From NCBI GenBank assembly GCA_903772945.1, contig CAICTM010000250.1, positions 1 through 64,000 of the forward strand: a stretch of DNA of 64,000 bases. Reading direction: 5' to 3'. This DNA is from Seminavis robusta (Eukaryota > Bacillariophyta > Bacillariophyceae > Naviculales > Naviculaceae). Shown here in pieces: positions 1 through 11,058 of this stretch (the first letter of the stretch is position 1; every line of letters begins with the position of its first letter). The notes under the pieces were generated by a model, which was not told where the DNA came from, did no database searches, and was given only the letters and a program-made list of their open reading frames with translations. The position numbers and the translations under genes were made by a program.

Positions 1-258
1 GAAAAAGAGAGAGATGGATCGAGTCGACTTGTCATAGATGATGACTTTGCCTTGTACTCGCTCAGTTCCAAGGCATCGTATCTTGGGCTTTGGGATCCGC
101 AAGTGATACCTGGTAGTGTTGGCTTGGTCGGCTTGGTAGGTGCCTGACTTGTCATGTCTCAATGGCAAATGAAGCCAGTGGCACATCATTCCACCAGGCT
201 TGATCCTTAGGTCGTGGACAATGTGTGTCAGGGTCCCTCAAAAGGATAATACCTGGTG

Positions 259-606
259 TCAGCCTGTCCATTTGGATGAAGAGGAACTGACGCTTGGAAA
301 CTCTTGTTCTGGGTTCTGTAGCTTTTGCCTCTTCCTTGAGTGCTCCTTCCTGAGGAATTTGAATCCCCTACCCCCCTTAGAAGGGTATCTTCCTCCACCA
401 CGGCCACCTCTTCCTTGGAATCTCTTGGTCTTGCTGGTGTTGAATTGTCTCTGAATGCACTCTTGTGCTTGCGCTTGTTCCTTGGAACTAGCTGTTGTTT
501 CTTGGTGTGGATACTCCTGCAGGAAGGATCTCACGACGGGCACTACTCTTGTAGTTGCCTGTAAAAGCTTTCTTGTTGGCTGGATAGCCTCTTCTTGACA
601 GCTCAC
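259..606 (-). pseudogene. RGG-rich frame, possible gag C-terminus fragment
   Basis: An open frame of 115 codons contains a Gln-rich stretch followed by GRGGRGGGRYPSKGGRGF. The intact gypsy element in this window also has an RGG-rich gag tail instead of a zinc knuckle, so this could be a gag remnant. Its position (after the protease fragment in minus orientation) does not fit one collinear element; it would have to belong to a second copy running out of the window. It could equally be chance coding. Weak call. Confidence 0.25.
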
Positions 607-1730
607 GTAACACGTGGTTTCTTGTCTTGTGTCCCTTGGTTGGACGTTTCGTGTGCTCAGGGTAGTAGCGAACTCTCTGTAGCCTTTCGTTGCCTCTGTG
701 TCTTGCAGAGGTCTTCAGTAACGTTTAATGAGTGCACTGTGTGAGTTTCAATGTTGAAACAGGTGCGACGGTGGAGATTTGGTCTCCGTGATACTTTTGG
801 CTTCCTCGTAGATTTTTGTGCTTTCTCTTAACAGTAGCACTGTATCACTCGAATCAACCTATCTCACTCAATTCTTGATTTAGAAGCTTGCACTGATAAC
901 TCAGAGTTGCGGCTAGATGTCCTCTTCGATTATGTATGGACCTCTCGCTTGCAATGCCTGTGTTCGCGACTTATCTTGATCGCCGTTCGATGAGTTCTGC
1001 TCTTTATGATGAGACAGGATGAAAATCACGCGCGATGACACGTATGACGTAATCGACTGTAAATCTCGCAATACAGCCGGATTTACTTGCTTCCAGCACG
1101 GAACTTGTGTTGTCTTCTTTTCTCTTTCAACGTGGTATGGCTTGGATGCTGTAGTTCCGGCCGATAACTGACAGTTGATCTTCCGTAACGTCGAAATGGG
1201 AATGAAGATTGGAATCTTCCCGCGCACGCAGCACTCTTTCCTGTTAGAGCTGTTTGGTATCCTTTATAGTGTGGCTAGAGTCTGATTCTTTGCACCTCTG
1301 CTCTGTTGCATGTAGTTAACTCAATACACTTTACAGTCAATTCAACTTGATGTTTACCTTGATATCGATCTCGAATCGTAGTAGTAACTCGAGATGGCCT
1401 TTTGCTTTCAGTGTAGTAGTAATACTGCAGCTTATGGGGAGTAATTTGGTTTTTTAGATTATGCTGAAAAGCAAAGTGAGGATTTTCTGGTGGTGCATAG
1501 CAATTTTTGTGATTGAATTGGATATAAGGACCCCCCGTAGCACTTTAGACCTAAAACTCCCTTGGTTCCTTGCATGATGAATTCACATGCGAACCGGACT
1601 AATATGTTAATACACGAGTCAATAGTAAAGAGGTGTCAGGTATGTTTCCTCCAACACTTGGCAAACCTGCTTTAAGTCAGCTTGTTCTTATTTCGCATCA
1701 AGAATCTTCTTGAGACGATCTGCACTGTCA

Positions 1731-2155
1731 TCAACGGCGTAGGATCAGGAATGAAGAAGTTCTCTTCTCGTTGGTGTCGCTATCTTCATAGGAATCATAG
1801 AATGCCGTCCCATTCACTGACATGGTAGTGAAATCGAACTTAAAGCCTAAGTCAGAGAGAATTTCTCGACCTATGATATGCATAATACGCCCCCAAGCTC
1901 TTGGTGACGTGTAAATCCATTCGATAATTCTATCATCGTGGAATTCAGGAATCATGTATGCACCTTTGCACTTCGTGCTGGTTGTTAATTCTCCTGCAGG
2001 GTAGTCCACATGTTTGGACGCCCCCAAGATCCTTCATGCGTAATTTCTTAGCATGAGTTTGAGCAATCAAGTTCCGGATGCTCCTGTATCCAGTAAGCAA
2101 CGGAGTTAACGGGTTTGTTTCCCTTTTTCTCGCTTGTTAAATCTAACATAGACGA
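1731..2155 (-). pseudogene. Retroelement aspartic protease fragment
   Basis: This part of the decayed element contains DTG followed by ASGT, and about 40 codons later the GREIL-DLGF-DF motif that ends Ty3-type proteases. At least two stops (TAA before LLDTG and TGA just after GASGT) and a frame change separate the motifs, so no functional product is possible. Family knowledge: the protease cleaves the gag-pol polyprotein in virus-like particles. It is clearly a different and older lineage than the intact element further right, which has DSG at the active site. Confidence 0.55.
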
Positions 2156-2803
2156 TAGGTTTGAGGTCTCTTGTTTGCGCGTTTACGAGGTGGTTGGCCA
2201 CGGACGAGGTTAACAATGCTAAATAGATCATCAGAGTCTAGTTGAGCAGCTTCTAGGCAATCATCTAATTTGCCGTAGAGTTCATCGGTTGCAAACAATT
2301 CTTGTTTACTATAGTTAGTGAGATATCTTCATCACTTTGGTATGAGAAATCGGAACATGGTTCCGTTGAGTCATCATCCTGGCCTAATCCTCAGATGGAG
2401 ATTTCTCCATCCAAGTGATTGAAATCGATAGAGGAGTTGTCCTCGTTATCAGAGTCTTCTGATTTGCGCTTGGCAACATGGTTGCGAAGTTTGCAGGTGG
2501 TTGCACGAGTATCGTCGATCTCGGTGTCTTCGTCATTGTCGACGGGAGGAAGAATGGGTTTGTCACGCAACTGTTTCTCGAAGTTGCTGAACGCATGCTT
2601 TCCTTGAGCCATCTTCATGGTGAAGGAATAGGTTGAGGGTAGCTGAAAGCTATTGTGTTTGTTAACAAAATGCACTACGCTAAAAGCTAGTGTAAAGATC
2701 TTTCGAGTGTTTTGAGTTTGAGAGAATGAAAGTTATGAGAGAGATTAGAAAGCTATGAAAACTAATCAACGAGAGAGATCATCATCAAGGGATCGTAGAT
2801 CTG

Positions 2804-2819
2804 GTCTCCCGCGGGAGAC
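2804..2819. repeat. 16-bp perfect palindrome GTCTCCCGCGGGAGAC
   Basis: A perfect 16-bp inverted repeat with no spacer, immediately followed on the plus strand by TATAAAG (2820 onwards). It lies at the edge of the decayed retroelement and could be a promoter or LTR part. No gene on the plus strand can be assigned to it. Confidence 0.5.
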
Positions 2820-3045
2820 TATAAAGTGTGATAGAGTAGGTTGCGGTAGTAATCCTACGTATCTCCACGATCCTAAAACGGAACGCGTGGAAGATTTGTC
2901 TAGCATGGATCTAGTAGCGTGGAAGTACTCCACGCTGGCTAAATATCTAGAGCGATGTTTCATCATCAACCTAGTATGACTAGAGCGGTCATTGAGAACC
3001 CTGTCTCAAATGACTATTCACGAGAGACTCAGTCATGAGTCGAAC

Positions 3046-3510
3046 TCAAACCCCATCTAGGATCGAGTCGCGAATAAGGCTAAGAGCCGTGTATTGCAGT
3101 ACAGTACTTGCTGGGGCATGCTGCCTGTCGTTTGGCAACTCCCCGTGAGCCAATGTGGAAACTGGGTGACACCTAGAGCTTGCGGTAGCCAGCTCTATGC
3201 TCTCCCCATCACCTAGTGATGCATTGGGAGTACCAGCTAGGGCAACTGGTGGCATCGTAGAGGCAACCAAGGGAGGGGCATTGAGCAGCTGGTTGTTGTT
3301 GGCTGTGGCTTGCAAAGGACAAGTGACAGGCAAGAACTCACCACTGTCTTGATTCGAAGACGGGTGGTTGGCCCCAGAAGCGGCTGCTTTCTGCCTGTTG
3401 TGGTTGGTAGCTAAAGACACTTGCTGGTGGAGGTCCTGGGGATGGCCAACAGTCTTGTTGGTGGCATAGAGAGCCTCAGCCAGTCTTCTCCTGATGGTGG
3501 AATCCGACAT
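3046..3510 (-). CDS. Hypothetical protein, 154 aa
   Basis: The frame begins at an ATG (MSDSTIRRRLAEALYATN) and runs 154 codons to a TGA. The first 35 residues look helical; the rest is Ala, Asn, Pro and Ser rich without recognisable domain, signal peptide or membrane segment. The open frame extends 47 codons further upstream, but that part is rich in Tyr, Ser and Cys and unlike protein. It sits between the retroelement debris and a repeat-rich spacer, so it may be a transposon-derived frame. I do not recognise it. Confidence 0.3.
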   Translation of the reverse strand: MSDSTIRRRLAEALYATNKTVGHPQDLHQQVSLATNHNRQKAAASGANHPSSNQDSGEFLPVTCPLQATANNNQLLNAPPLVASTMPPVALAGTPNASLGDGESIELATASSRCHPVSTLAHGELPNDRQHAPASTVLQYTALSLIRDSILDGV

Positions 3511-5663
3511 TGTTGTTGCTTTCACTTCGATAGTACTGGTGGAACACTGGATCCTAGCTCTTTTGTAGCAGTAAATAAGGCTTGACTGTATGTAGCTGGA
3601 AGAATACAAAGAGCACTTCTTGGGGCCTTTGTAGGGGCCTAGGAAATTCAATCAAATATGAACTTGAATAAGGTAGACCAAGTACAAGATGTAGAACCTG
3701 CCTATCGCGAAAAGCACAAGGAAAAGACCGCACGAACGATCGATCAATCGTTCGATCGTTCAACAAATAACACAGCTCCAGCCAAACCAACGGCATACAG
3801 CAGTAGTAGCAGTAGCTGTAGTAGCAGCAGTGGCAGTAGCGTAGTAGCTAGTAGTAGCCGTCGCCGTTCGAAAAAAAAATACCATTGTCCTCTTCCTTTG
3901 GTGGCTGCTCAGGGCAATGAGTGGTTGGCTCCTAGCTAGAACTATCTGCAGTGGCAGCCAGTCTAATTGGAGCATGTGTGCTACCGCATTGCTCTGCTTA
4001 GAGTCATTGCTACAGATGTCAATTCTCTTTTTGATTTTTTGATGCTTTTTTTTACTCAAGCAACATTGATCAATATTGATCAAATTGATGAACATTGACA
4101 AATTGACGTTTTGACACAATTGACAGACAAGTACCGAATACTGTACCAAGTAACAGTTGCAATCGAGTTAATCAGAGTAGTAGTAGTAGGGTACCGGTAC
4201 TGATACCAGGTAGTAGTTGCCGCAATGATTGGATGCATGATGTACAGATATGCATATATGTACTGGTAGTAGCCTCTGGTACTACCATATCACTTGCAAG
4301 AGTAGTCGTTTCATTACAGGTAGTGTCCAGCGATCCTCATGGTCGATCCGCGAAGATGCTCATTGGAAGAAGCTCACTGAGGCTATTTCCGGCGTATCTA
4401 GACAAAAGGAACCTCGAGCCAACTGACCATACCATACAGCAGCATCCCACAAGTAGACTATGCTAGCCAGTAACAGTTGCAATGGAATTGTAAAAGTAGT
4501 CGTAGTTATGTCTACCCGGTATTGTCACGAACTGCTCATGCACTCCACTGGCTTTGTCACCGTCACTTCGCTTTGTCGTTTGTCGCAACTGACTGCCATA
4601 GAGTCACAACTGCCATGGAGTCGTCGTCAACAATCCATCCGTCGACCGATGAGACTGCTCCTGCGGCTGTTTCCATTGTCGCGGCCGTGTGCCAATGTCA
4701 AGGATCAATGATTGATGTCAAAATGTCAAAATTGATTCAAAGAAAACTGTCAATATCCAATTGAGGATTTTTTGAGTCAATCAGAGTCAATCAAAGTCAA
4801 AATTGATCAATGTTGATCAATGTTGATCAATTTGATATTTTGATGTCAACACTGACAAATTGATTCTTGTTGACATCAATTCATCAAATTGATCAACATT
4901 GACAAATTGATGGTTTTGAGTCTTGTCAAAAGTGTCAGTAGCCATCAATTGACAATATTGACATCAAAATGTCAATTTGATTTCAAATGCCTCATTTCCC
5001 GATACTCCAGAGGTCCTGCCAAATGAAGAGAGTTTTGCCTCCTGGCGCCACTTCCCAAGCATTCTAGTGTTGACAACGCTACAGTATTCAGTTTTTTTTG
5101 CAAAAACTCAAATATAGTAGCTACTAATAAGCTCGTGGACAATCTATGACCATACTTTTGAAGTCAATAAAATAAGCTATTGTATGTGCCGTACCAAGGT
5201 ACCACAAACCAGCTCACCAACCACAAGTACTGGTATCTACTTGAGAATTGAAAATCTTGGAGACAAGGGAGGAGGGAGGCAACAATGAGTAGCACAATGA
5301 CCCTAAACACTAAAGGATTTAAAACCGAGTCTCGGATTCAATTCACCTCCAGGAAAAGAATTAAAAGCAAGTATTTCTCTTTCTATTATGTCGTTCAGCT
5401 GTCTTCTCACTGAAACTCTTCTCGTGTTAAATGTATTTCTTTGGTCATTGTTCTGGCGAAAGATTACCGTACCGCTCAGACCCACAAACGATCTTCCGTC
5501 CCCACCCCAAGAACAAACTTCTTCTTCAAACCAAAGAGCAACTCAGAGACACGAGCTCTATCATGGCATTCAATCAATCCATTTCTGCAACCTGCGTTAC
5601 AGGTACGGTAGAAAGGTAGGTACCGTAGAGTCGAATGGACCAGAGGGCAAACATCGTTGGAAA
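3511..5663. other. Repeat-rich intergenic region
   Basis: No convincing gene. It holds AGT/AGC trinucleotide microsatellite (about 3795-3865), GGTACCGGTAC palindromes near 4190, a TTGATCAA-rich AT-biased block (4040-4990, listed separately), and the 5' flank of the GPCR gene. Open frames here are short or built from the microsatellites. Confidence 0.6.
4040..4990. repeat. TTGATCAA / TTGACA-rich low-complexity block
   Basis: Two dense patches (4040-4125 and 4690-4985) are built almost entirely of the pentamers TTGAT/ATCAA and TTGAC/GTCAA in both orientations, for example TTGATCAATGTTGATCAA near 4803. The composition makes the DNA highly self-complementary. The GC-richer stretch between them (4130-4680) is ordinary. 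No coding frame. Confidence 0.6.
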
Positions 5664-8496
5664 ATGGCTTTCTCCATCCGATCAGCCTCATCGTCGCCGT
5701 GGTCCTGGTGGTGGGCGATGGCGATGTTCATTTTGGTGTTCTTGCTGGCAATCGCCCAAGCCAATACTAATGATAATAACAGTAGTGTATCACCTATGGC
5801 CACTGCATGCATGGCTCATAAAGGCCCCATTCCGCCCGACCTTACTTTGCGTGTTGGATTGTTTCAGAATCCGCCAGTCAGTTTTGTGTCCAAGGAGAAC
5901 GAAGGAATTCAGTTTAGGGGCTTTTATGTGGAGCTTCTGGAAAGCTTGCAAGTATTTGCCACGGCGGACAACGTTACGTTGCAATTCGAGTTGAAGGAAG
6001 TGACCTCCAGTTACAACGATGCATTCAGTATGGTGGCGAACGACTGCAAAGAAGTGTTTTCGGCGTCTTTGGGAGAACGTGAGGGGGATTATTGGGACGA
6101 AGACGACGACAAATGCAACAGATATGATGTAATTGCTGGCAGCTTTTATGCCACTGCCGATCGGGCTCTGCGAGCTCATTTGACACCATCAATACTGAAG
6201 GACAGCGTCAACACGGTCAAGTTCCTGGGAACGGACGAGCATCAAAGCCCCTCCATTACAACCATGAAGGAAGCTAGTAGAGCCAATGCACCTGTCTGTG
6301 TCAGGGGTGGGACTTATTTTGCCCAAGTAGTACAAGGAAAGTTTCCCGATTTGAACTATTATTGGTGTGACTCCAACCTTGCATGTGTGGCAGATCTGAA
6401 ACAAGGAAAATGCGTCTTGAATGTGGCTGGGGAACTCGGATTAAGATACCTTGCCGCGTGGGACGATGCCTTGGAAGTGACGGGAGAAGCGTTGAGTACG
6501 ACCTTTATCGTATGGCCAACCCGGGATACTTTGCCACCAATGGTGCTGAGAGCCATGGATCGATGGATCTTGGCGGCCCTCAATAATGGTACAATGGATG
6601 CCTTGTACTCCAAGTATTTCCAAAAGGCGCTCTGTCCTGTAGGGACAGCCGGGGAACAATGTGAATTGCCTTGCGATCCAAACCATGGCCAGGCGGATGG
6701 TGTGTACCTTCAGTTTTGCTGCATTGGTTGTTGCCGGTCTTCCTCACTCTCACTGCCTCTGTTGCATATTTCTTCATTCTCCAGGGCGAGGTATCTGTGT
6801 TTGCGAATCGTCAAAATGGACGGGTGACGACTGTTCCGTCGAACTAGAAGAAGACACCAACATGGTGCCACTGGCGTTCAAAGTGATAGCACTGTGTATG
6901 GTGGCAATCAATGGGCTGGTCATTCTTCTCTGCGCCGTTTGGTTGTGTGTATACCGGAACAGCCCACAAGTACGATACGCCCAGCCCTTCTTCCTTTTGT
7001 TGGTCTTGCTCGGATGTGCTATCAGTTCTTCGACAATCCTTGCGCTCCTGCAAGAAGACTCCCCCGGCGGTGACAAACCGAGTTGCATGAGCATTCCCTG
7101 GCTGTACAGTGTCGGCTTTGCCATCACATTTGGAACGCTCTGTGCCAAGGTCCTTCGTGTGTACATGGTTTTTGCGACAGGAAGTAGACGTACCAACAAT
7201 CAGAGGAGAGCTCACTTTGTGTCATTTCATGCAACACTCCTTGTTATTGGTGGGGTGCTTTTGGTGGACGTAGCAATCTTGGTGTCTTGGACACTCATTG
7301 ATCCGTTGGTTTGGGTGAGAACAGTGACTGTTGCGGATCAATTTGGCCAACCTCTGGCGAGTCATGGTTACTGCACTTCTGATTCCTGGAAGCTATTTGC
7401 TTGTCTGATTGGGGTGTTCCATTTGGGTTTGATGGCCGTTGCTTGTTACCTAAGTTATATTGCGCGAGGAATTCCTTCCAGATTCAATCAATCAAAGTAT
7501 GTGGCAATTGCCATGGTATCCAACCTTCAGGTATGATATTGAGGTGTAGCTATTATGGTGTGCTGTATCAGGTCTGTTGTCCCTGAGCCTTTTCAACTCC
7601 ACCTGTCCAAGCAGATCTTTGTGGTTGGTGTCCCGGTCTTGGTGATCCTCGGGACCGAGACCCAAACAAGCTTCTTCGTGCGGAGTTGTATCGTTTGGAT
7701 GAATGACTTGATGGTTGTGTCTTTGATCTTTGGAAACTTGATGTATAGTGTTTACTACTCTTCCCCAGAGAATGATGGCACAGATGCTGTCCAAATGGAT
7801 ATCAGAAGGGCTGTAGGCAAGCTAGCTGGTTCCAGTGTACAACAAATGGCTCCTGGTTCCAGTGTACAAAGTGTACAACAAATGTTCTCCCAACGCCCAA
7901 TCAACATTGAATCAGCATCTACCGGTACTGTTGAGATCAGTTCTCGCACACGCGCACTGGATGCCTATCAGGCAATGTATGGTAGCAAAAATCTGCCGGA
8001 TGTATCAAGTCTCACAATGCAATCATCTTTCACTGCACTGGATGGAAAGGGAGAGACAACTGCTGTCCCTCTGGTGCTCCCCGCCCTGCCGGAAGATGGT
8101 ACTGGAGATTGGTCATTGCGATGCATTCCTATGCCTGCGGCTTTCAGGAACTCTGCAAACTCCAAGACCGGCCTTGTCAAGCCAGAGAGGCAGGACACTC
8201 TAGTGGAGGACATGGAGGACACAGAGGACAAAAAGCAGCCAGAGTGTGGACGTAGGGTATCAATGGATTCAAAGACTGGCCTCATTAAACCAGAGAGAAA
8301 GGAAGCAGATGTGGAAGACATCAAACCAGAGCATGGGAGAAGGGCGCCAATAGACTCCTGCCTTGTCAAGCCAGAGAGGAAGGTGACTGCAACCTCGGAC
8401 ACTGAGGATCCAGAATGTGGACAAAGTAAAGCATCCGTGCAAATTGAAGCCACTCCAAAGGCTCCAGTTGAACTTTCTTCAGTTCTTCAATTCTAG
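5664..8496 (+). CDS. Class C (GABA-B-like) GPCR with SBP-type ligand domain and EGF module
   Basis: Three exons: 5664-6699, 6785-7530, 7615-8496; introns of 85 and 84 bp with GT-AG ends restore one frame of 887 aa. The start at 5664 gives a signal peptide (hydrophobic core FILVFLLAIAQA). Residues about 45-320 resemble a bacterial type amino-acid-binding domain (LRVGLFQNPPVSF, then FRGFYVELLESL). Exon 1 to 2 joins within an EGF-like module with the pattern C-NHG-G-C-C-W-G-C. Residues about 368-640 hold seven membrane helices, ending IWMNDL-type sequence of the 7tm_3 family. The tail has three copies of a (SKTGL)VKPER motif and a duplicated SSVQQM. Role inferred: plasma-membrane receptor for a small ligand signalling through G proteins. 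The ATG at 5388 is in frame but gives no signal peptide. Confidence 0.8.
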
Positions 8497-9166
8497 ACTG
8501 ATCCGAGAGGGCCAAACGGAGGAAACGCCAGTTGTGAGCCAAGAAGTGTTGGTACTGGTAGCTTGGTTCTAAACAGGGTCTGCTGGCCTAGTCAAGGCAT
8601 GACAATGACAATCTCAAGCGAGCCGGCTTAGCCTAAGGATCCAGCTTGCGGATAGGCAGAAGGACTAGGCCAACTTTGATCAACGCTGTTGGGGAAGGCG
8701 CTTTGCAGACGAAGAATGCTTTGAGTTGATGTTCGAAAGATGCTAAAGGTGTAACCTTCAGGCAGGTGTCGTGACGTTACCTGCCTCCGTGTGCATCCAT
8801 GACGCACATTGTTGTCCTGAGCCCAGTGCCACCAGAACCATGCCCTGCCAATTGACATCAATATCTGCTACAAACAGCAGTGCGCAACCAACATCGCACC
8901 AAGGACACCCCCACGAATATGAGAATATTTAGCAGCCAAGCGGATGGACTGAGTCGAGTCACTCAAGGCAACAAAGGACTCACTCTAACGTAACATTAAA
9001 TTTTGTTGGGAAGCACCACGGCGTCATCACGCTGATGGATCCATGGAGTCACATACGTCGACAAAGGTGTGATGGAGGACATTGTTGCTGTTCTGGGGCA
9101 TGTTGGTTGTTGAGGGGCCGAGTGCTACTGTTCTTGTAGGTCAAAAATTTATAGTCTTGTTTGCTA
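8497..9166. other. Intergenic, 3' ends of convergent genes
   Basis: Lies between the 3' ends of the GPCR gene (+) and the hydrolase gene (-). I see no gene, RNA or clear repeat; the one minus-strand open frame (8628-8861) has no protein-like features. Confidence 0.6.
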
Positions 9167-10295
9167 CTACCGAATGTACTGTGACCATTGTGGGAGCACA
9201 CCTTCCGAGACGTAACTAACGTAGCCTTCTGGCAACTTGATCGATGGGGCCGAACCATCCCACAAGTTCCATGGAGTTGGCAAGACGTGAGCGTGTCTTA
9301 CCGGTTCTCCCGTCAAGCTGCAGTTCTCGACGACGACTTTGCGTGCTGGTTCTTCCAAAAAAGCCAAGTCCAATGGCGTGATACCGTCTCCCTTGACACC
9401 AAGCTTTCCCATGAGTGGAAGATAGGAGGATGCTGCCACCAGTTCTTCTGGATTGGCCGACAAAAAGCTGCCATCCACACCGGCACTACCCACACAGGTC
9501 ACATCAATGCCTAGATCTGCCAGAGCCTGTGGCGAACAGGAAGGGGTATTTTCAATCTCTCGCAAGAGACCTCTAGTTTGATCAACCAGTGCCTCTTCGG
9601 GTGACGAGTGGGGAGTCCCCAAGGTGATCAAGGAGGAGCATTGCTCTAGAGTACGTTGAAACACAGCAGTCGAAGATCTGAAAACGACCAATGACAAAAG
9701 TGATGAGTTGCGTCGGCCCAAACAATGAGAATTTTCCAACAAGAATGAATCCTCACCCTGCAAGACCTCCTAGATATCCCCGCGCTACCCATCCACCAAT
9801 GGAATGAGCAATGATGCAGACTTTGGTGTCGGCTCCTTCAATCGCATATATTTCCGACAGTGCCTGTTCAATGGCATCAAAGTACCATCCCAAGGTTGTC
9901 TTGGCCGACAAGGTTGCTTCCAAAAAGTTTCGTGTGGGCAGCTGCCGTGCTACTTTGATCCATTCTGTGCGAGGCAATGGGGCCACACGGCAGGTTCCAA
10001 TTTCCGGTAATTGCAGTCCCTTGTCAATATTGGCGCGACGAGTGGTTTGGAGGTTGTCAAACAGTTCCTCATAGTCTACCGGGACGCAGAATTGAGCGGG
10101 ACAGAGAAGAACGGATATCTTTTGGTTGGAGCTACTTGTGGTAGTGGTAGTGTCATCGCTCGTGGAAGCTTGTTCTGTATCTGCAGAAAACAGTGGTCCT
10201 TGCACAGATTTGGATGGCAATGACGCTGAATGGAACGATACAACATGCACCGAAGAGGCCAACAATGCCAGGAGAGTCACGAGAAAGTGGCGCAT
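9167..10295 (-). CDS. Plastid-targeted alpha/beta hydrolase (lipase-like)
   Basis: Two exons on the minus strand: 10295-9757 and 9677-9167. The 79-bp intron begins GTGAGG and ends TTTTCAG, giving 349 aa. The N-terminus has a signal peptide followed by VVSFHSA, a typical secondary-plastid cleavage region, then a Ser/Thr-rich stretch. The core has a nucleophile elbow IAHSIGGW at about residue 170 and the later LITLGTPHSSP typical of PGAP1-like lipases. A D/H pair is plausible (DG-S-F-L, and the late RHAH), but I cannot fix the catalytic Asp and His. Substrate unknown; probably a plastid ester or lipid. It shares a 389-bp divergent promoter with the FAD protein. Confidence 0.72.
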
Positions 10296-10684
10296 GTTTG
10301 GCTACCTGTAGTTGAGGAGGCTGATTGTATTCGTTTCTCTGGGAAAAGCTGCCGCTGTTTTTGTGCTTCCCACTGCATGATGAGCGTTCCATCTGCATCG
10401 TCATCGTCGGCCATGGTCGACGGTGGCAAAAGAGGCAGGAAACAGAAAAGCAACACGTACGAATCCCGCGAGAATTCATGACTCGGGTTTGGGGATCGAA
10501 CGAATTCGATCGTCGAGTTTACCGAACGAATTGAATTCAAGTTTCAAGCAAATGGATCTTTGGATCCAAAACATCGCTGATGAGGCTTCTGTCGACACTG
10601 CTTCTTCTGTCCAAGGCTACCGGTATGCTAGCTAGTACCATACTTTGGGGCGCCTCAAGTTTGTAGTTGATGCATACATGATCC
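10296..10684. promoter_or_regulatory. Divergent promoter region
   Basis: 389 bp separate two start codons pointing away from each other (hydrolase on minus, FAD protein on plus), so it should hold both promoters. No TATA box stands out. Confidence 0.4.
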
Positions 10685-11002
10685 ATGCTCTTTCCGTGCT
10701 GCATCTTCCTCAATGCTCTAGTTCTATGGATCTTCGGCGGGACGAGAATCTCGTTTGTGGAAAGTTTTACCCGGTCTTTCCACTTCTCTAGTCTGGTGCA
10801 GCGTCCCACAGCAGGTCCAATATCCACAGTGCGCCTCTTTGCCGCCAATAATGACAAGAAGGAGCGAGTCGCCATTGTGGGAGGTGGAATCAGTGGAACT
10901 GTCGTGGGTCACGTGTTGCAGCAATCGGGTCGCTACCATGTCACTCTGTTGGAATCCAGTGACAAGTTGGGAGGTCACATTCGCACTATTTCCGACCCCG
11001 AG

Positions 11003-11058
<56 letters not shown>

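Larger units (their letters stand above)
1..3045 (-). mobile_element. Decayed Ty3-type LTR retroelement remnant (gag/protease)
   Basis: No intact gene is present; several broken frames on the minus strand look retroelement-derived. A protease active site (LLDTGASGT) is read from about 2073-2093 but is flanked by in-frame stops. The following segment (2027-1731) reads PEF, then IIGREILSDLGFKFDF, which matches the conserved protease tail IIGRDILLEMGLKIDF of the intact gypsy element at 55.7 kb. A short acidic frame at 2675-2391 lies upstream and could be gag-derived. No reverse transcriptase or integrase could be recognised downstream, so the copy is truncated or too decayed to read. LTR boundaries were not found. 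The protease assignment is fairly safe; the outer limits are a guess. Confidence 0.55.

Noticed and set aside
3658-3939. Ser-rich plus-strand frame
   Set aside because: Encoded by an AGT/AGC microsatellite.
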